Position numbers and translations under genes: made by a program
Part shown: positions 45,905 to 58,800 of the stretch, piece by piece
How positions within the stretch are numbered: position 1 is the stretch's first letter
How the letters are laid out: each line of letters begins with the position of its first letter
Source of the DNA: Epiperipatus broadwayi
Lineage: Eukaryota > Onychophora > Udeonychophora > Euonychophora > Peripatidae
Length of the DNA stretch: 64,000 nucleotides
Assembly: GCA_028023455.1 (NCBI GenBank)
Contig: JAQFVV010006306.1
Location: 186,001-250,000, forward strand
Direction of reading: 5' to 3'
Notes under the pieces: model-generated
The model's database searches: none
Told to the model about the DNA's origin: nothing
What the model saw: only the letters and a program-made list of their open reading frames with translations

Positions 45905-46330
45905 TCTTCAGTAATAACACACAATTAGACAACCCAGGTTACTAATTACACGTTCCGAGTATTATTCTCCATTCTTCTTCAGGTGTTGCTGGACTGATAT
46001 GCACAGTGATAGTATTTGCTTAGAAATTGAACTCTCGCCTTTAGGACAGTATTCGCATAGAGATTGAACTCATACCTTTAGATTCTTGAATATCGAAATT
46101 AGGGCAAATGTTCCAACTGAGCTATTCTGTCAAAGATAGAGCGTTTGCCTTAAATTCGATATTCAAGAATATAAAGGTGCGAGTTCAACTTCTATGCAAA
46201 TACTGTCATTGTGCATATCAGGTCAACAGTTGAAGAAGAGTGGAGAATACTACTCGAAACATTGTGCAATTATTAACAAGTCTGTATTTGAAAAGTTCAA
46301 ATAAAGTTTAAAATTTTCTGTACATTCACT
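45905..46330. repeat. Head-to-head inverted pair of tRNA-derived SINEs
   Basis: 46128-46330 is a plus copy (GGTGCGAGTTCAACTTCTAT B-box region, TTGAAGAAGAGTGGAG, CTACTCGAAACATTG, AATAAAGTTTAAAATTTTCT). 45905-46127 is a minus copy of the same element, including CATTCTTCTTCAGGTGTTGC and a partial repeat of the head (two TTGAACT-type segments). The heads face each other, as at 26.6 kb. Confidence 0.75.
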
Positions 46331-48798
46331 CATAGATGATGGAATACCAAGGCTGTTTTTAAGAAACAAAATACACCTACTGCTTTCCTAAAATAAAATC
46401 TTAATTCTTATACAATGTGGGCAATCAGACAGTTAACATGAAACTAAAACATTTTCTATATCAATATAGCAACGATATATTTTTTTATCAAACTAAAAAT
46501 TCTTTACACATACTAAATTCAAACGGAGAAATTGTAGGCCTTTTTTTAATGATCTTAAACTAAATATTACAAATGTTCAATTATGTATAATTATTATACA
46601 TGTACAAAGACTACGTAATAAACAACAGAAGAGTCCAGTTAATGGCTATCGTAACATAAATTCTCGTAAGATGTTACAATAATGAATGGTTAATTCAGAA
46701 TATAAACTTTAAACTCGGCATTAGAAAGCAGTAAATCCTTATCCATAGACTTGTGAAAAATAAAAATTGAAATTTGAATTCGTAAATTTCACAAGCACAT
46801 ACATAGATTGTAAGTGCCACTATGAATTAACTCACTAAATTTTTTTATCTTTATGCTGTTCGTCATAAAGTTGCAGTTTCTAATTTTTTTCCTAATTACA
46901 TTATTCTACTTGTTACTGATCTCTAAATGTGTTCTTTAATTAAATTAGCCCTCTATTTATATATGTTAAACAAGTTTGAACTAAAAAGCAATGGTTACAG
47001 GAGGACATTTATATACCATTAAAGGGTAAACAAAATTTTATATCTGTTTTATCTTGTTCTAAACTTTAAAAAATATAAACATTTTTGGGAAATTCAAATG
47101 CATTTAAAATAATTAATCACCAAATTATTAAATTTGAGATTTGTGGTCAGCTGTGATAAAGTGAAAGTATGAAGACATTGCTAAAATCTAAAATTGGAAC
47201 TTCTTTATGAAATGAATATTTTTCATTTAATTTTAACATTTATTATGAAACTGGTAATTTTCATTTTTTTCTTGAAGGAGAAAAAATGTTTGGTGGGAGA
47301 AGGGGGCAGTCTCAGCTAGAAATATTCAGAACTAACATATTTTTTCCTAAAATATTGTTTTAAAAAGAATAATTTGTTTGAGCAACAGACATTCCGAGAA
47401 AATGAAAAAAATAAAGGTACAGTAGAGATTCAAACTATGCTGTATCTAACTACATGACTTGCTACATAAATAGAAAGGTAAACAAACAAAAAACCTTATT
47501 TAAATTTTTCTTTTATTATCCTTTTCAAATATGATGTGCAAAATTTCACATAATAAAATATTTACTGAGAGTAATACTAAAAGTTTTACAAAATTTTAGA
47601 ACATATTCAAAATTAATTCTGATTTAAAATAATGAGATGGTAATTTTGTCAACTCTGTGGTTCTAAACCCACCTCCCATTCAAATGTATATGGTGTATAA
47701 TCGATTAGAAAAGAATGTGAGATATTTATTGAACGGCAAGTGGGCAGTACTTTTCAACACATATATAACATGCTTTTTTATATATGATTTTAATGTAAAC
47801 ATAATTTTAAAAAATAAGTTATTAACAATAAATTGAAGTAATATTTATTTTATATAACTGCAAAAAAATTTTTTTTTATCTTTTAGAACATTTAAGTGAA
47901 TAAAAGTATTTAATTTTTTTTTACTATTACTAATACTGTAGATGTTCTATTTCTCCTCTTGTCCTTATAAAATATTCATTTAAAGATGAATTTGTTAGAT
48001 TAATTCCATTAATAAGACTATGGATCACTTCATCATGAGACAACCTAATCAATTTCCCAACATAAACACTATTTGCCAACTTCACGTCTATTTTAAACCT
48101 TTTTTTCACCACCTTCTTTCAGAAAATGTTAATTGTTAAGATTATTCTTAAATATTTTGCTGTTTACAATATGAAATCATTTACAATTTATCTCCCAAAC
48201 TGCAAGAATCAATACAAATTGCAATACACTGAATATGATGAGCTTCAATTTATCGCGGCTACATTGGTACTACCATAAGAATTTTCACTTTGTCCTATTA
48301 AAAGATTGTGGTTCATCATAATAGAAGTCTTAAGCAACATTGTCTACCAAAAAGTTTTTAAGGAAAAATCTAGAAAGTAAATCACACACTCGGCATCCAT
48401 AAAAGCAATTAGCTCATCAATGATGAATGTTGTATGATATTTTTTTATACTTTATGGTTAAGAGTGTTGATTCTAATACTTTGAAATGATTACTCTAGTT
48501 AATAATAGCTAGATACCTATTTATTAATAGTAATTGATTAGGAGACAGTTATCTGAAGAAAAAAACTTTGTATTCAACGATTGGAATTTGTTGTGGTCAT
48601 CGCAAGTGACTGTGCTAATAATTATAGTACACACTTATTTCTATTTTTGTTTGAATTTTCAACGTGAGATCTGCTTTTCTAAACAGCCTTCCAGGATAAC
48701 TTAACTTAGTCAAACTACTGTCTGCTAATGCCAGTGGAATTTAAATGCTAATTGGTGATAATAAATTAAAATTGTATATATATAAAAACAAAATGTTT
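46331..48798. other. A+T-rich intergenic stretch
   Basis: Nothing recognisable. A minus-strand 60-codon frame at 47930-48112 shows no family resemblance and is not called. Confidence 0.4.
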
Positions 48799-49302
48799 TG
48801 TAGTCTTATGGACAAAGACGTCGCTCGATGGCGCCGTTTATGTGCACATAAAATTGCCGTTTCCTCGGCCGACACATTCGAACCCGCGTTATCTATAATA
48901 CAACTTTTTTGTTGGGCTACAGATTGCAGGCCGCTATGTCGCGTCACAGTACAGCATGTATGTCGCAGCAAATAAATTTGGCGAATTCACACAGTTTATA
49001 CAATTGTTACGGCTTGGTGAGAGGGTGTGTGTATTTGAATTGGATGAAAATGTGGTTTTGACTGAATTTTTTTTTTTTTTAAAGTATTGAAATGTTCCGA
49101 TTTCCTTAAGTAATAATTATCCGACTTTTTACACCATTCTATATTGAAGTTTTAAGTGGCAAAATCTTGTCCAGATAGATGTGTAAAGTCACTTGGAATT
49201 AGGTAACGCATCAAGTAACGTACTGTTTGTAACATTCCACGAGACTAACAATATGGCGCAGGAAATCGCACATCTTGTTCGATTCTGTGATTTACAAACA
49301 AC

Positions 49303-49358
49303 AGAACCCTAATTCTAAATCTAAACCTAACTCTAAACATAACCCTTAACCTAACAAC
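49303..49358 (+). repeat. Degenerate telomere-like CCTAA-rich tract
   Basis: AACCCTAATTCTAAATCTAA is followed by ACCTAACTCTAAACATAACC and CTTAACCTAAC, a run of imperfect 6-mers close to CCCTAA. It lies inside the inverted-repeat element. Confidence 0.7.
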
Positions 49359-49385
49359 TTTTACTTTTTGTTGTCATTCTATTTG

Positions 49386-49525
49386 AAGTAAAAAATAGTG
49401 GTAACACGATACTAATAATCTGTTTCTCTGTAAAAATTAAAATGTAAAACGAAGACTAAGAAAGTAAAAAATAGTGGTAACACAATAATATCTGTTTCTC
49501 TATAAAAATTAAAATGTAAAACGAG
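49386..49525 (+). repeat. Tandem duplication, about 70 bp
   Basis: Two copies begin AGTAAAAAATAGTGGTAACA (about 49387 and 49466) and run through ATCTGTTTCTCT and AAATTAAAATGTAAAACGA. They differ by a small deletion and a few bases. Confidence 0.85.
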
Positions 49526-49865
49526 GAACTTTTTATTCCGATTATGAGTTTTTAAACAACAAAAAAAAAAAGGCGTAATCCCCCTAAAAAAAAAAATCTG
49601 ATTGAAAATAGTTTTTTCTAATAAAGCAAAATAAAAAACACGAATTAAATTGTAATTTGTTGATTTTATTTTACATTTATTGTTATCATTTAATTTGTAT
49701 ATGTTAATAAAAAAAAAAATTTTAAAAAGATGATTTTGATATTTTTTATTTTCGCATTACAAAAAACACATCAAAATGATTAAAATCAATGGCCAATGTT
49801 CATATTTTATAGTTTTAGCGTGATAACGGCGCCACTGAGCGGCATCTTTGTCCATAATACTACAA

Positions 49866-51354
49866 CTTACAAAATTTAATGCAAAAAGTCAGAATTTTTT
49901 TTAAAAAGGCAAAAGCTATTTACCTACAGTGTGCTTTGAAAAATTACATATTATGTATACAAAATGTTTTATATTCATTATGATAGTTAATCTTTCTACC
50001 ATTTTTTAACAATTACACTTTAAGAGGTTAAATATAGTGAACCGCCCCACCAACTCCGCCCTAGATAATACTCCTCTGTTTTAAAAGAAAATAATGTACT
50101 GAATGAGAAAACAATTTACGTCTTTACACAACAAATCCTTACTTTTAAAATTATAATTTAAATTAATTATTTCTTATTTAATGATTAAATTTTTCCCTTT
50201 TCAGTTTATTAAAATATTACTCTGTATAACTGTGTGTGTTAAAACATAAATATTTTAAAAGACAATTTAAATATTTTTTTTTTAAAACAAACGTTTTGCT
50301 TTATAATTTAAACACACACACTGTTCATTTTAGATAAATGTTAATACATTACTATTATAAATAAAATATACACAATACATTGACTTAAAATTCACACATA
50401 ACAACACACAATGTCTTTAAATATAATTAAATATAGAAGCCGATATTGTTTGTATTTTTCAAATATTATTTTAAAAAGTTTAAAGTTTTGTTTTAGCACA
50501 GTTTATTGTTTATCTTTAAAGGAAATCAAGAATGAAAGCATATTAAAACAAAAGTTACCTAGGATTTATAAATTTGGAAATGACGTACACACTACAATGT
50601 AGATTCTTTAAAATTACTTATGACCGGTTAGCGCTAACTTCCAACAAATCTTTGGATCTTGTGATCTTATATAAACTTTTGTGGATTTTCCAGAATACAC
50701 ACACTCCGCTACTTTACTTGTTTTATTCAAACATGGTTTCCCTCCGAACTAAGAAAGCTCCAGCTGATTGTACAACGCGGTGATTTAACAGTGCATTGTA
50801 TCGGGAGACATAATAGCTTCAAGAAATATTTTTTAAAATGTAATGACCGAGAATAAATGTTGAAATGTTTAAACAATGGAAATTTTATCAACTTCAGCGT
50901 CTATTGTCTCGTGAAATAACTGTCTTTTCCTTCACTCTGATTGGGCTTCTATTTTTTTTTTCTTTAAAACTTTCGCACACGCACACATTTAATTGTTTTA
51001 TTGTGAAACAAAACAAAATTTCTTTATTATTTTTTATTACAAATTAATCAAAATAATATTAAATCATTTTTATTTCATAAGATTTTTTCCTTTTTTTAAA
51101 TAAAAAAAATCTTATCCTCTCTTAAAGCATTTATTATTTATTTTTCTTTAATGATAAACCCCCCTTACCCTACTCTTTAGTTTTAAATTTTTATTCTTTT
51201 AACTTTTATTTTTTAAAAAATGCGAGATTCATAAAATATGAATTACATAACAATGTACCTTAGTACAATAGTAATAACATTTTATTAAATTTTCTTAAAA
51301 TTATACATTGGTACACATTTATAAAATTATATATATAATAAACATTTGTCAAAA
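49866..51354. other. Region downstream of SEC23, possible 3' untranslated sequence
   Basis: A+T-rich with a few G+C-richer patches (GAACCGCCCCACCAACTCCG minus its first bases near 50040; CCGGTTAGCGCTAACTTCC near 50624). The SEC23 3' untranslated region starts at 51354 going left. A minus-strand AATAAA hexamer at 51281-51286 is one possible polyadenylation signal. No other gene is recognised. Confidence 0.4.
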
Positions 51355-51444
51355 TCAAGATGAACTTGAAACGGCGAGCTTTTTTAAATGATCCATAAAT
51401 ACTTGCAGGCTTACATCATCAGTGAAAACAGGTGCGCCTGCATC
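51355..51444 (-). CDS. SEC23: Sec23 (COPII coat GTPase-activating subunit), last exon
   Basis: It encodes DAGAPVFTDDVSLQVFMDHL then KKLAVSSSS and a TGA stop (51357-51355). This is the conserved C-terminus of animal Sec23A/B (TDDVSLQVFMDHLKKLAVSS). Sec23 pairs with Sec24 in the inner COPII coat and stimulates Sar1 GTP hydrolysis during ER exit. This end belongs to the gelsolin-like domain. The acceptor (AG, read as CT at 51445-51446) is preceded in minus sense by GTTTATTT. The upstream exon is 11.8 kb away at 63216-63281. Confidence 0.96.
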   Translation of the reverse strand, partial: DAGAPVFTDDVSLQVFMDHLKKLAVSSSS

Positions 51445-52999
51445 CTAAATAAACAAAGAAAATTTAAACATATAAAATTATAATTTCAATCCTAAGCTTA
51501 TTTTTCTAATTTAGTATAGTACTGGTCTAAGTATATATACATACATATACTACTCAAGATGACATTAGAAATGCCATATTTTTAAATAACTAATTAATTA
51601 CAACAATCCCTCTTCAATGAATATGTAAATAATAATTAGACATTTTTTATTATGTGGACAATTGTGGATCTGGAAGATATAAAAGTTTCGCCTGAGTGAA
51701 GAGTCTGGTTAGATTGAAATGTAAATTTTTTTGAAGGTCTAAATCAAATGTAAAGGTGAGCATTAGTTAGAGTTTCAAGAAAAATCAATTAACATAATGC
51801 ATTTTTGATAATGAAGTAAGATTCGCATGGATGAATCAATCGATGAAGATACAACTTCGATCTTACGCTTTTGGTTGAAATAGTATGTTTGGATATTTTA
51901 ATTGTACAATTATAATAAAAAAAATTATGTTAACATTAAGAAATAAGTGCAATGGATTTCAATGGAATCTGGTCGCTAGAATAATTTAATTTAATGATTT
52001 ATCATTTTAATATTATATTTTGATGTGAATAAAAGAAAAAAATTGATGTCTTCATGATTTGATTTTTTTTTTTTAAGTAATTTATTACAAACTATATTTC
52101 ATATGTTATAAAAGTAATTTAGAAAAAGTATTATGTTTTATATATATAAAGATGTAATTAATTTTCTAATTATCCTATTTATCCACAATACAATATTATA
52201 CAAGTGACCAAAGACATGTTTAATGATGCTTGCAAACGATGTCAACTCCCAAGTGAATTTAATTTGCGTTGTTATGCCAATAGGATATACGTATACCAGT
52301 TTAATAAATTAAACAAAATACAATTACTTTCTATCATTATGAAATATATATTATTTTTTAACTTTATAAATGCAATAAAAGTACAATATGTTGAACCTCG
52401 GCAATCCCGTTAGTCTTTCTTATTAAGAAGTTGCAAGCATCAAACATACCATTCTAATATATGAATACGTCTAAGTTGCGATCAAAATTTTTTGAATTGG
52501 CTAACACATGCTAACGCCACTGAAGAATGAAAGAAATAACTAACTGATAATTGCACAATTATCCAAAAATTTAAACTAGTATTTTCCCATTTTTACGTTT
52601 AATGTAGAAAATATTTTGACATTAGCTTTGATTAATGATTTATCAAATGTCTTTCTTTTTTCTTGAATTAATGAATATATTTTTTAATAATTTCTGAATA
52701 TGTACTTTCTGAAATATGCCACCCAACCCTAAATTTGGGATCATGTCATCAAAAATATTATTTCAATTGTTTTTGCTTTAGCAAGATCACCTGTGATAGC
52801 TTTTGGGTTTAAAAGATTAGACAAACACAGTCAAGTTTGTCTACTATTCAATGATGATCTTTTATTTGGATACCTACAACTATAGGTCATTTAAGTGAAA
52901 GAAAATTGCATATACTGAAAAAGAATTAATATTAACTGGGACGCTATATGCATACTTTATAATATTCAAAGAAATTAAAAAAAGATTCACTGATTATCA

Positions 53000-55190
53000 T
53001 TGAATCTTTTTTTAAATTTCTGTTTCTAAAGTGATGCAGCTATAACTTAGGTTGTGGTAATAAAAATGAACAAAAACATTTCAAAGTGGAGAAGGACATT
53101 AAAATAAAACAATGAAAGCAAGAAATAAATTCTATTTTAACAGAGAAAATATTTTCTATCAAAACTAATATGCTTAACAGATGTAAGATAGTACCGACTA
53201 TTGATATCTAGTCTCTTCAGAAATTTTTTAATGAATTTACATAAGATGTAAATAATTGCTTTAAAAATAGCTCAGACTTGAATGTGATCAAGATGAAGAT
53301 AACTGAATTGTTACACATATCCTGAACAGGAAAAAGTAGATATTTTATAAAACGTTATAAATAAAATGGAAAGTTGAGATGATAAATGAAGAAAAGAAAG
53401 GTAGATTTAAAAAAGGAAGAGATCATAGGTTACTAATATTTTAGATATATGTTAATGCAAAGCTAGAGATAAAAACTATTAAGAAAGATAGTATCAATTG
53501 TTGAAATCCTAAATCTTCAAAAATATTCTAATGAATTTATATAAGTTGCAAATTATTCTTAATGTATAAAGAAGTTTTTTAAAATAAGGCTTTTATGTAA
53601 TCAATAACAGATGACTCAAAAGTAGAAAAAAAGTTGATCTCTGTTAACTTGACATTCTTGGAAAACATCAGAAATCTTAAGAATCTAGACTTGTTATAAA
53701 ACAATTGGAAATTGCAAGAATATTGTCATTTCAAACAGGCATTTGAAGTTCAAATGATAAAAATCAAAAAGGCCTGAAATGCTTTTATGAAACTACAATA
53801 TAAAATGGCTCAGACTTGAATGAGATCAGTAAAAAGGTAACTGATTCTCTATGCAAAAATGCGACCGGTATTCTGAACAAAAATTGACATCAAAAAAGTT
53901 GATAATTAAAAAAAGAAAGATAAAAGAACAAATGTCAACAATAAAAACATGTTAGAAAGAAAATTGTTTTACTAATAACAAATGAGCCTATTATTAAAGT
54001 GGCAGAAGGATGAAGTGTGCAAAGGAATCCTATAAAATAATAAGAAAACGAAGCATTCCTACAATTGACATATCTTTTGAAACTAAGAGCTGAGGCGTGC
54101 AATTAAATCTATGAAAAAATGGTAAAGCTTCAGAAAATGTATTTATAGCTATTTTAAAAAAATTCAAGAAATAGCGGTTGATAAAACTACACCAAATGTC
54201 TAAATGATAAAGCTATGGATTAGATAAATTTGAAAATATGGTAGTGATATTTATATTTAAATAAAAATGAAAACCGAAATTACAGATCTAGTTTTTTTAT
54301 TAGCTACATAAAATTTTTGCCAAAATCATAACTCTTTTACAGGCATCTGTAAACCTAATTTTGAAGATAGCTATTGCATAGAAATATATGGAAAACATAC
54401 AGAAAGCACCAATGAGTAAGAATAGCCATTTTGCAACAGACTCAAAAGATTATAGAAAGACATTTGATTTTATAAGCATTTTTGACGTGATTAAAGTTCA
54501 ACTTTAATAGACCCACAGGACATCAAATTCTGAAAAATACTTACCAAAATATAACAAAAACATTGATATCAGTACTTGAGAAGATAATTTCATCTCTCCT
54601 AAACTTTTTACAGATTACTGTAAAAAAGTAATTTGCGGATTAAAATGGAAGACAAAATAAATAGAGATAACTTAAGTTATCTCGATTTTATAGGCAATGT
54701 GGTTATTTTTATAATATTTCAGAACTTTGGAAAATACTGCAACAACTATCAGATGAAAGCAAGAATATGGGACTAGAGAAAAAAGGGGAAAAAAATGAAT
54801 TAAATTTTAACATCATATTAATACGAATCAAAATATAATTTTTGAAATTAATTAAACATTATTTCGATGAGTGTTTTGGGTAGAAAATATGACATTAAAA
54901 AGAAAACGCCCATATTCTTGAAAAGGAAGAATTTTAATAAATGCTTTCTACTAGCGTTTACATAGAATCTGCGAAACAGAAGAGCAAGATCACAATTATG
55001 CATCAAAATATAGAAAGACCAGTGAAATATATCAATGGATAAACAATTAGATATCACCGATGTCATTGAAAGAATTAAGAGCTAAATTTTAAGAACCACG
55101 TGAGATGGATAGATAAGAAAGTTTGTTACTATGAAGAAATTATGAATTAGAGAAACCACTTTGCAATGGATTGATAATAGTTAAAGTAAA
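53000..55190 (+). pseudogene. Highly decayed RTE-type LINE
   Basis: The best-preserved parts are on the plus strand at 54590-54800: ISSLLNFLQITVKKVICGLK, RDNLSYLDFIGNVVIF and LQQLSDESKNMGLEKK. These line up with ISPKLFTAVL, LSHLxFADDxxxF and LQELSDESRKVGLKIN of the RTE element at 4.3-7.1 kb, in the same order. Further on, FNKCFLLAFT (about 54931) matches FNKCVLPVLTYG. The catalytic FADD region reads FIGN. Upstream to about 53000 only scattered resemblance and two imperfect internal repeats (CTCAGACTTGAATG at about 53274 and 53811) are visible, so the left limit is uncertain. Confidence 0.65.
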
Positions 55191-55480
55191 TACTGAGTTT
55201 ATCTATTTTAAAACTAAACTTCTTTTGAAACAGTAGCAGGTGTTGGAATAATGTAGTAATTCGCAACTGATGTTAATTGCTAATAATCTTGTTAGTTACT
55301 ATTAGAATGCAGAATATAATGCTGTGATTGACATAGTCCAGAAGATTCACTATTAAAACTTAAGTATATAAAATTTTAGAGTTTATTTTTGAATAAAATC
55401 GTATACAAAATCTATTAAGATACAATATATATTTGTGTCTATACACAAAATATCAGAAGTTATACGTATATGGGTTTAAT

Positions 55481-55845
55481 GCATATAACATTATAATAGC
55501 CCAAAATTTTTTTTACTAAAATTCTTCCACAATCATGGTTTCATCTATTAACGAATAGACCTTTTCAAGTGAAATTCACTGAAATACATTCAACATATAT
55601 ATATATACAAAACAAAACATTCCCATCATTCACTTCAAAATCCAACTTCCTTTAATATCAAAGGATGTCTCCATGAGAATGATGGTTTTTGAAGTGAATG
55701 ATGGAAATGCTATTGTTTGTATATATATATGTATGTAGTTGAATCTCATTTGACAAGGTCTATTTGTTAATAGATGAAACCATGATTGTCGAAGACTTTT
55801 AATAAAAAAAATTTTTTGAGGCTAGTATTGTAATATTATATGTTT
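55481..55845. repeat. Large palindrome
   Basis: Inverted arms of about 150 bp run from CATATAACATTATAATAGCC through CAATCATGGTTTCATCTATT and CATTCACTTCAAAA to their partners AATAGATGAAACCATGATTG and TTTTGAAGTGAATGATGG. The outer ends are blunt. No coding sequence or hammerhead core was seen. It is MITE-like. Confidence 0.82.
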
Positions 55846-58800
55846 TTTTAGTTTAGTTTAAATACAGTATATGTATTAGTTTTTACATTTGTTAGTAAAC
55901 AAGGAATCTTTCGACTAAATATCTGATGACAAGTCCTAATTTCACTTTGGATTTATAAAGTTTAAAGGTGTTTAATATTTTGCACAACATGGATAATGTC
56001 CTACGATTAATAATAAACAGATATTAATTTGACGTTTTATTTTGAATAGAGATATAAAATGATCTGATGAAATGAACTTCATCTACTTGGACTATAAAAT
56101 GAATTATTAAAAATATCTTTTAAATGAAGACCTCACTATAGTATAAATTAGTTTAAAAAAAAAAAAAAACATATTTGAAATAATTTTTTCTTCAAACCTG
56201 AATACTAGCTACTAATGTAACATCTTTTTAAAAAAACCATAGGTGTTTTATCGGTAGTGGTTGTTAAATTATTTTCCGAGATATTGATATGCAATTCTTT
56301 AATTTAAATCTGTAAACGTTGATTAACGTCTTCATAAGTTGACATTTCCTTTTTATGGATTTCATGTACAAAAATACTTGCAAATTTATCCATTTTTAGC
56401 TTTCTTAACATTGGAAGACATAGATTGAAAAATATTTTTATCTTGTTATTTTTATAAGTATATGATTCTTTAACTGAATCTGATACGTGTAGGCTTATTC
56501 CAATAGTATTTTGATATTCATTATCATTAATATTTTCGTGGTACTTAATAAGTTTTTTTAAAATTCAATTTCTTTTTTAAAGCCATTCTAGTATTATTGC
56601 CGTTAGCAGTGTTTCTGGAAATTGTGAATTTCTTTTGCAAGAGGGTTTTTTTTTTTTGTTTGGAAAATCTACCAATTCATTTATATTATTTTATCTTTTT
56701 ACATACCACTGACATTAGAATAGTTTGTAAATAAAATTTTTGGGGGCATTTATTATATTTAATAAATAAAAATGAACATTTAAATAAAATAAAAGCATTT
56801 TAAAAGTTTGTTAACGAGATAAAAATAGAGTAACTAGCTCCAAATAGTGTTAATATCCTCAAGATGTAAAAATTTATATTCAAAATTGACACAATTCTTG
56901 ACAGATTAAAAATTAAACTCAGTTTTCTTCTCATATAATCTTCAAAAATAATCGAGAGAAGACAGAATTAATAATTAACTACTTCTCGTGATTACATTTC
57001 TAGATAATTTCAAATTATAATAATGATCTTAACTGCATTTGAAAGCTATATATATCTAAATTTATTTTACTGAAGAAGCTTACTAATAAATAATCGCAAG
57101 AATTGGATATAAATATTATTGATTTTGCTTGTTGATAAAATTCTATTTAAATAAACATTCGTATGTCAAAATGTTGCTGCCTAAAAGGATAATTTAACAC
57201 AATTTTTCATAATTGCCTTAGCTTAGTAGCGTAAGAATTTTGATTTTTCAGGATTGTAATAGTGAAGCAACGTGTAGGTTCATATTATATTGTTTACATT
57301 GTTTATGCTGAAATCATAAAATCATGCATAATCTTTTGAAAGCAAATATGTGGAAAATAATTTTCACATCAATTAATTAATATACATAAATGTCTGAACA
57401 TTTTTCCATCTTAAAATCATTCTACTAAAAAAGTTGATCTCATTTGGAAATATTGGCTAAATATTCTTTAAATCATTTTGTAATTTAATCAAAAATAAAT
57501 ATAAAACTCACAAGACATTAATGATGTTATAGCAGTCAATATCTAATGTAATCATTATAATGTGAAGTGCAGTCAATTATCTGGCAAAATTTGAAATAAT
57601 AAACCTCTCATTGTGTACTAGAATACGAATGATGTACAATAACTTCAATATTACTGGATTATATTTCTTTAGCATCGCAAGGGCAATGCTGTCGCACAAT
57701 GACTGGAAGGATTGAAAATCAACATGATTAACGAAGCTTTGAACCTCTTGAGGATATTAGTGGGACCATTATTCTGTTAAAAAAAAAAAAAGGTTTTCAA
57801 GTTGCATAGAAAAAGAAATAACACCCTTTTACAATATTTATTTATGCATCAAGCCACCAGTAATGTGCAAGAATCATCATTTATATAATAGCCGATTCAG
57901 TTTTGTGCTGTATCCTCAGATGTGAACTCAATGATCTTCAGAATCTAAATGAAAGTGATTTTCTGATAGTAGTGCCATTACTACAATTATTCAATTCTAC
58001 AACTCGCAGAGTTCACGTATAACTGGACCCCCATTTTTATTATTTGCCTGACTCCGTTTGCTTTAAAAATATATCTATAAATGTATATTTGCACAAATGT
58101 ACATGCTTATAGATGTGTGTGTGTATATGTATCCACATATTTTTTTGATACAAAACTTGACTTTACATACATACTAACATAAACCTTTTTTTTTTTTTAA
58201 TTTAAGCACATTATTAAAAAAAAATTTTTTTTTTAAAGCAGATCTTAAGATATTTCTGTCATTAACAGTATATTTTTATATTAACTTCAAATATATTAGG
58301 ATTACAATTACTTATTAAAATAAATTGTGTCATAAAGTAGTAAGCAGTGAGAAAATATAATGACGATGATGAATTAATATTTGATCATAAACACCCTATT
58401 GCTTTGGGGGAAAATGTTACATATATACATAACATTGTATAAACAGAACATAATTAAAGCTTCACTACACAAAATAATACGGTATACAGAAAAATGCAAA
58501 CGGAAAATAAGCAACTCCATTAGCAAATGCATTATGCTTGCAAATAAATGAATAACAACTAAAATTTTATAAAATACTAAAATAAGTTATATATGTTAAT
58601 ATAAGTACCGGAGGCTGCTCGTAGACAAAGTGCGCAACACACAACAGCAGGTAATGAAATAAAAAATAAAAAAAATACAATAAATAAATCATGCTAAAAA
58701 TAATAAAAAAATATCATTATATTTATTTTATGGAACAAAAAGCTTGCACATTATTAACCATTTTTAGCAAAAACTTTTTAATATGATCAAATAATAAAAT

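Larger units (their letters stand above)
48799..49865. mobile_element. Inverted-repeat element, 1.07 kb, related to the one at 33 kb
   Basis: The left end TGTAGTCTTATGGACAAAGA continues CGTCGCTCGATGGCGCCGTT. The right end, read inverted, is TTGTAGTATTATGGACAAAG then ATGCCGCTCAGTGGCGCCGTT. The first 200 bp are G+C-richer than the surroundings. The GCGAATTC-ACACA and CGCTCGATGGCGCC blocks link it to the element at 32990-33984. It contains a degenerate CCTAA-rich tract and a tandem duplication (see below). Open frames on both strands at 48741-48975 are products of this repeat and not genes. Confidence 0.82.

Noticed and set aside
48741-48975. 76-codon open frames on both strands
   Set aside because: They lie across the end of an inverted-repeat element related to another copy at 33 kb, and both strands are open, which fits repeat composition and not a gene.
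49303-49358. True interstitial telomere
   Set aside because: The hexamers are too degenerate and the tract sits inside a defined inverted-repeat element.
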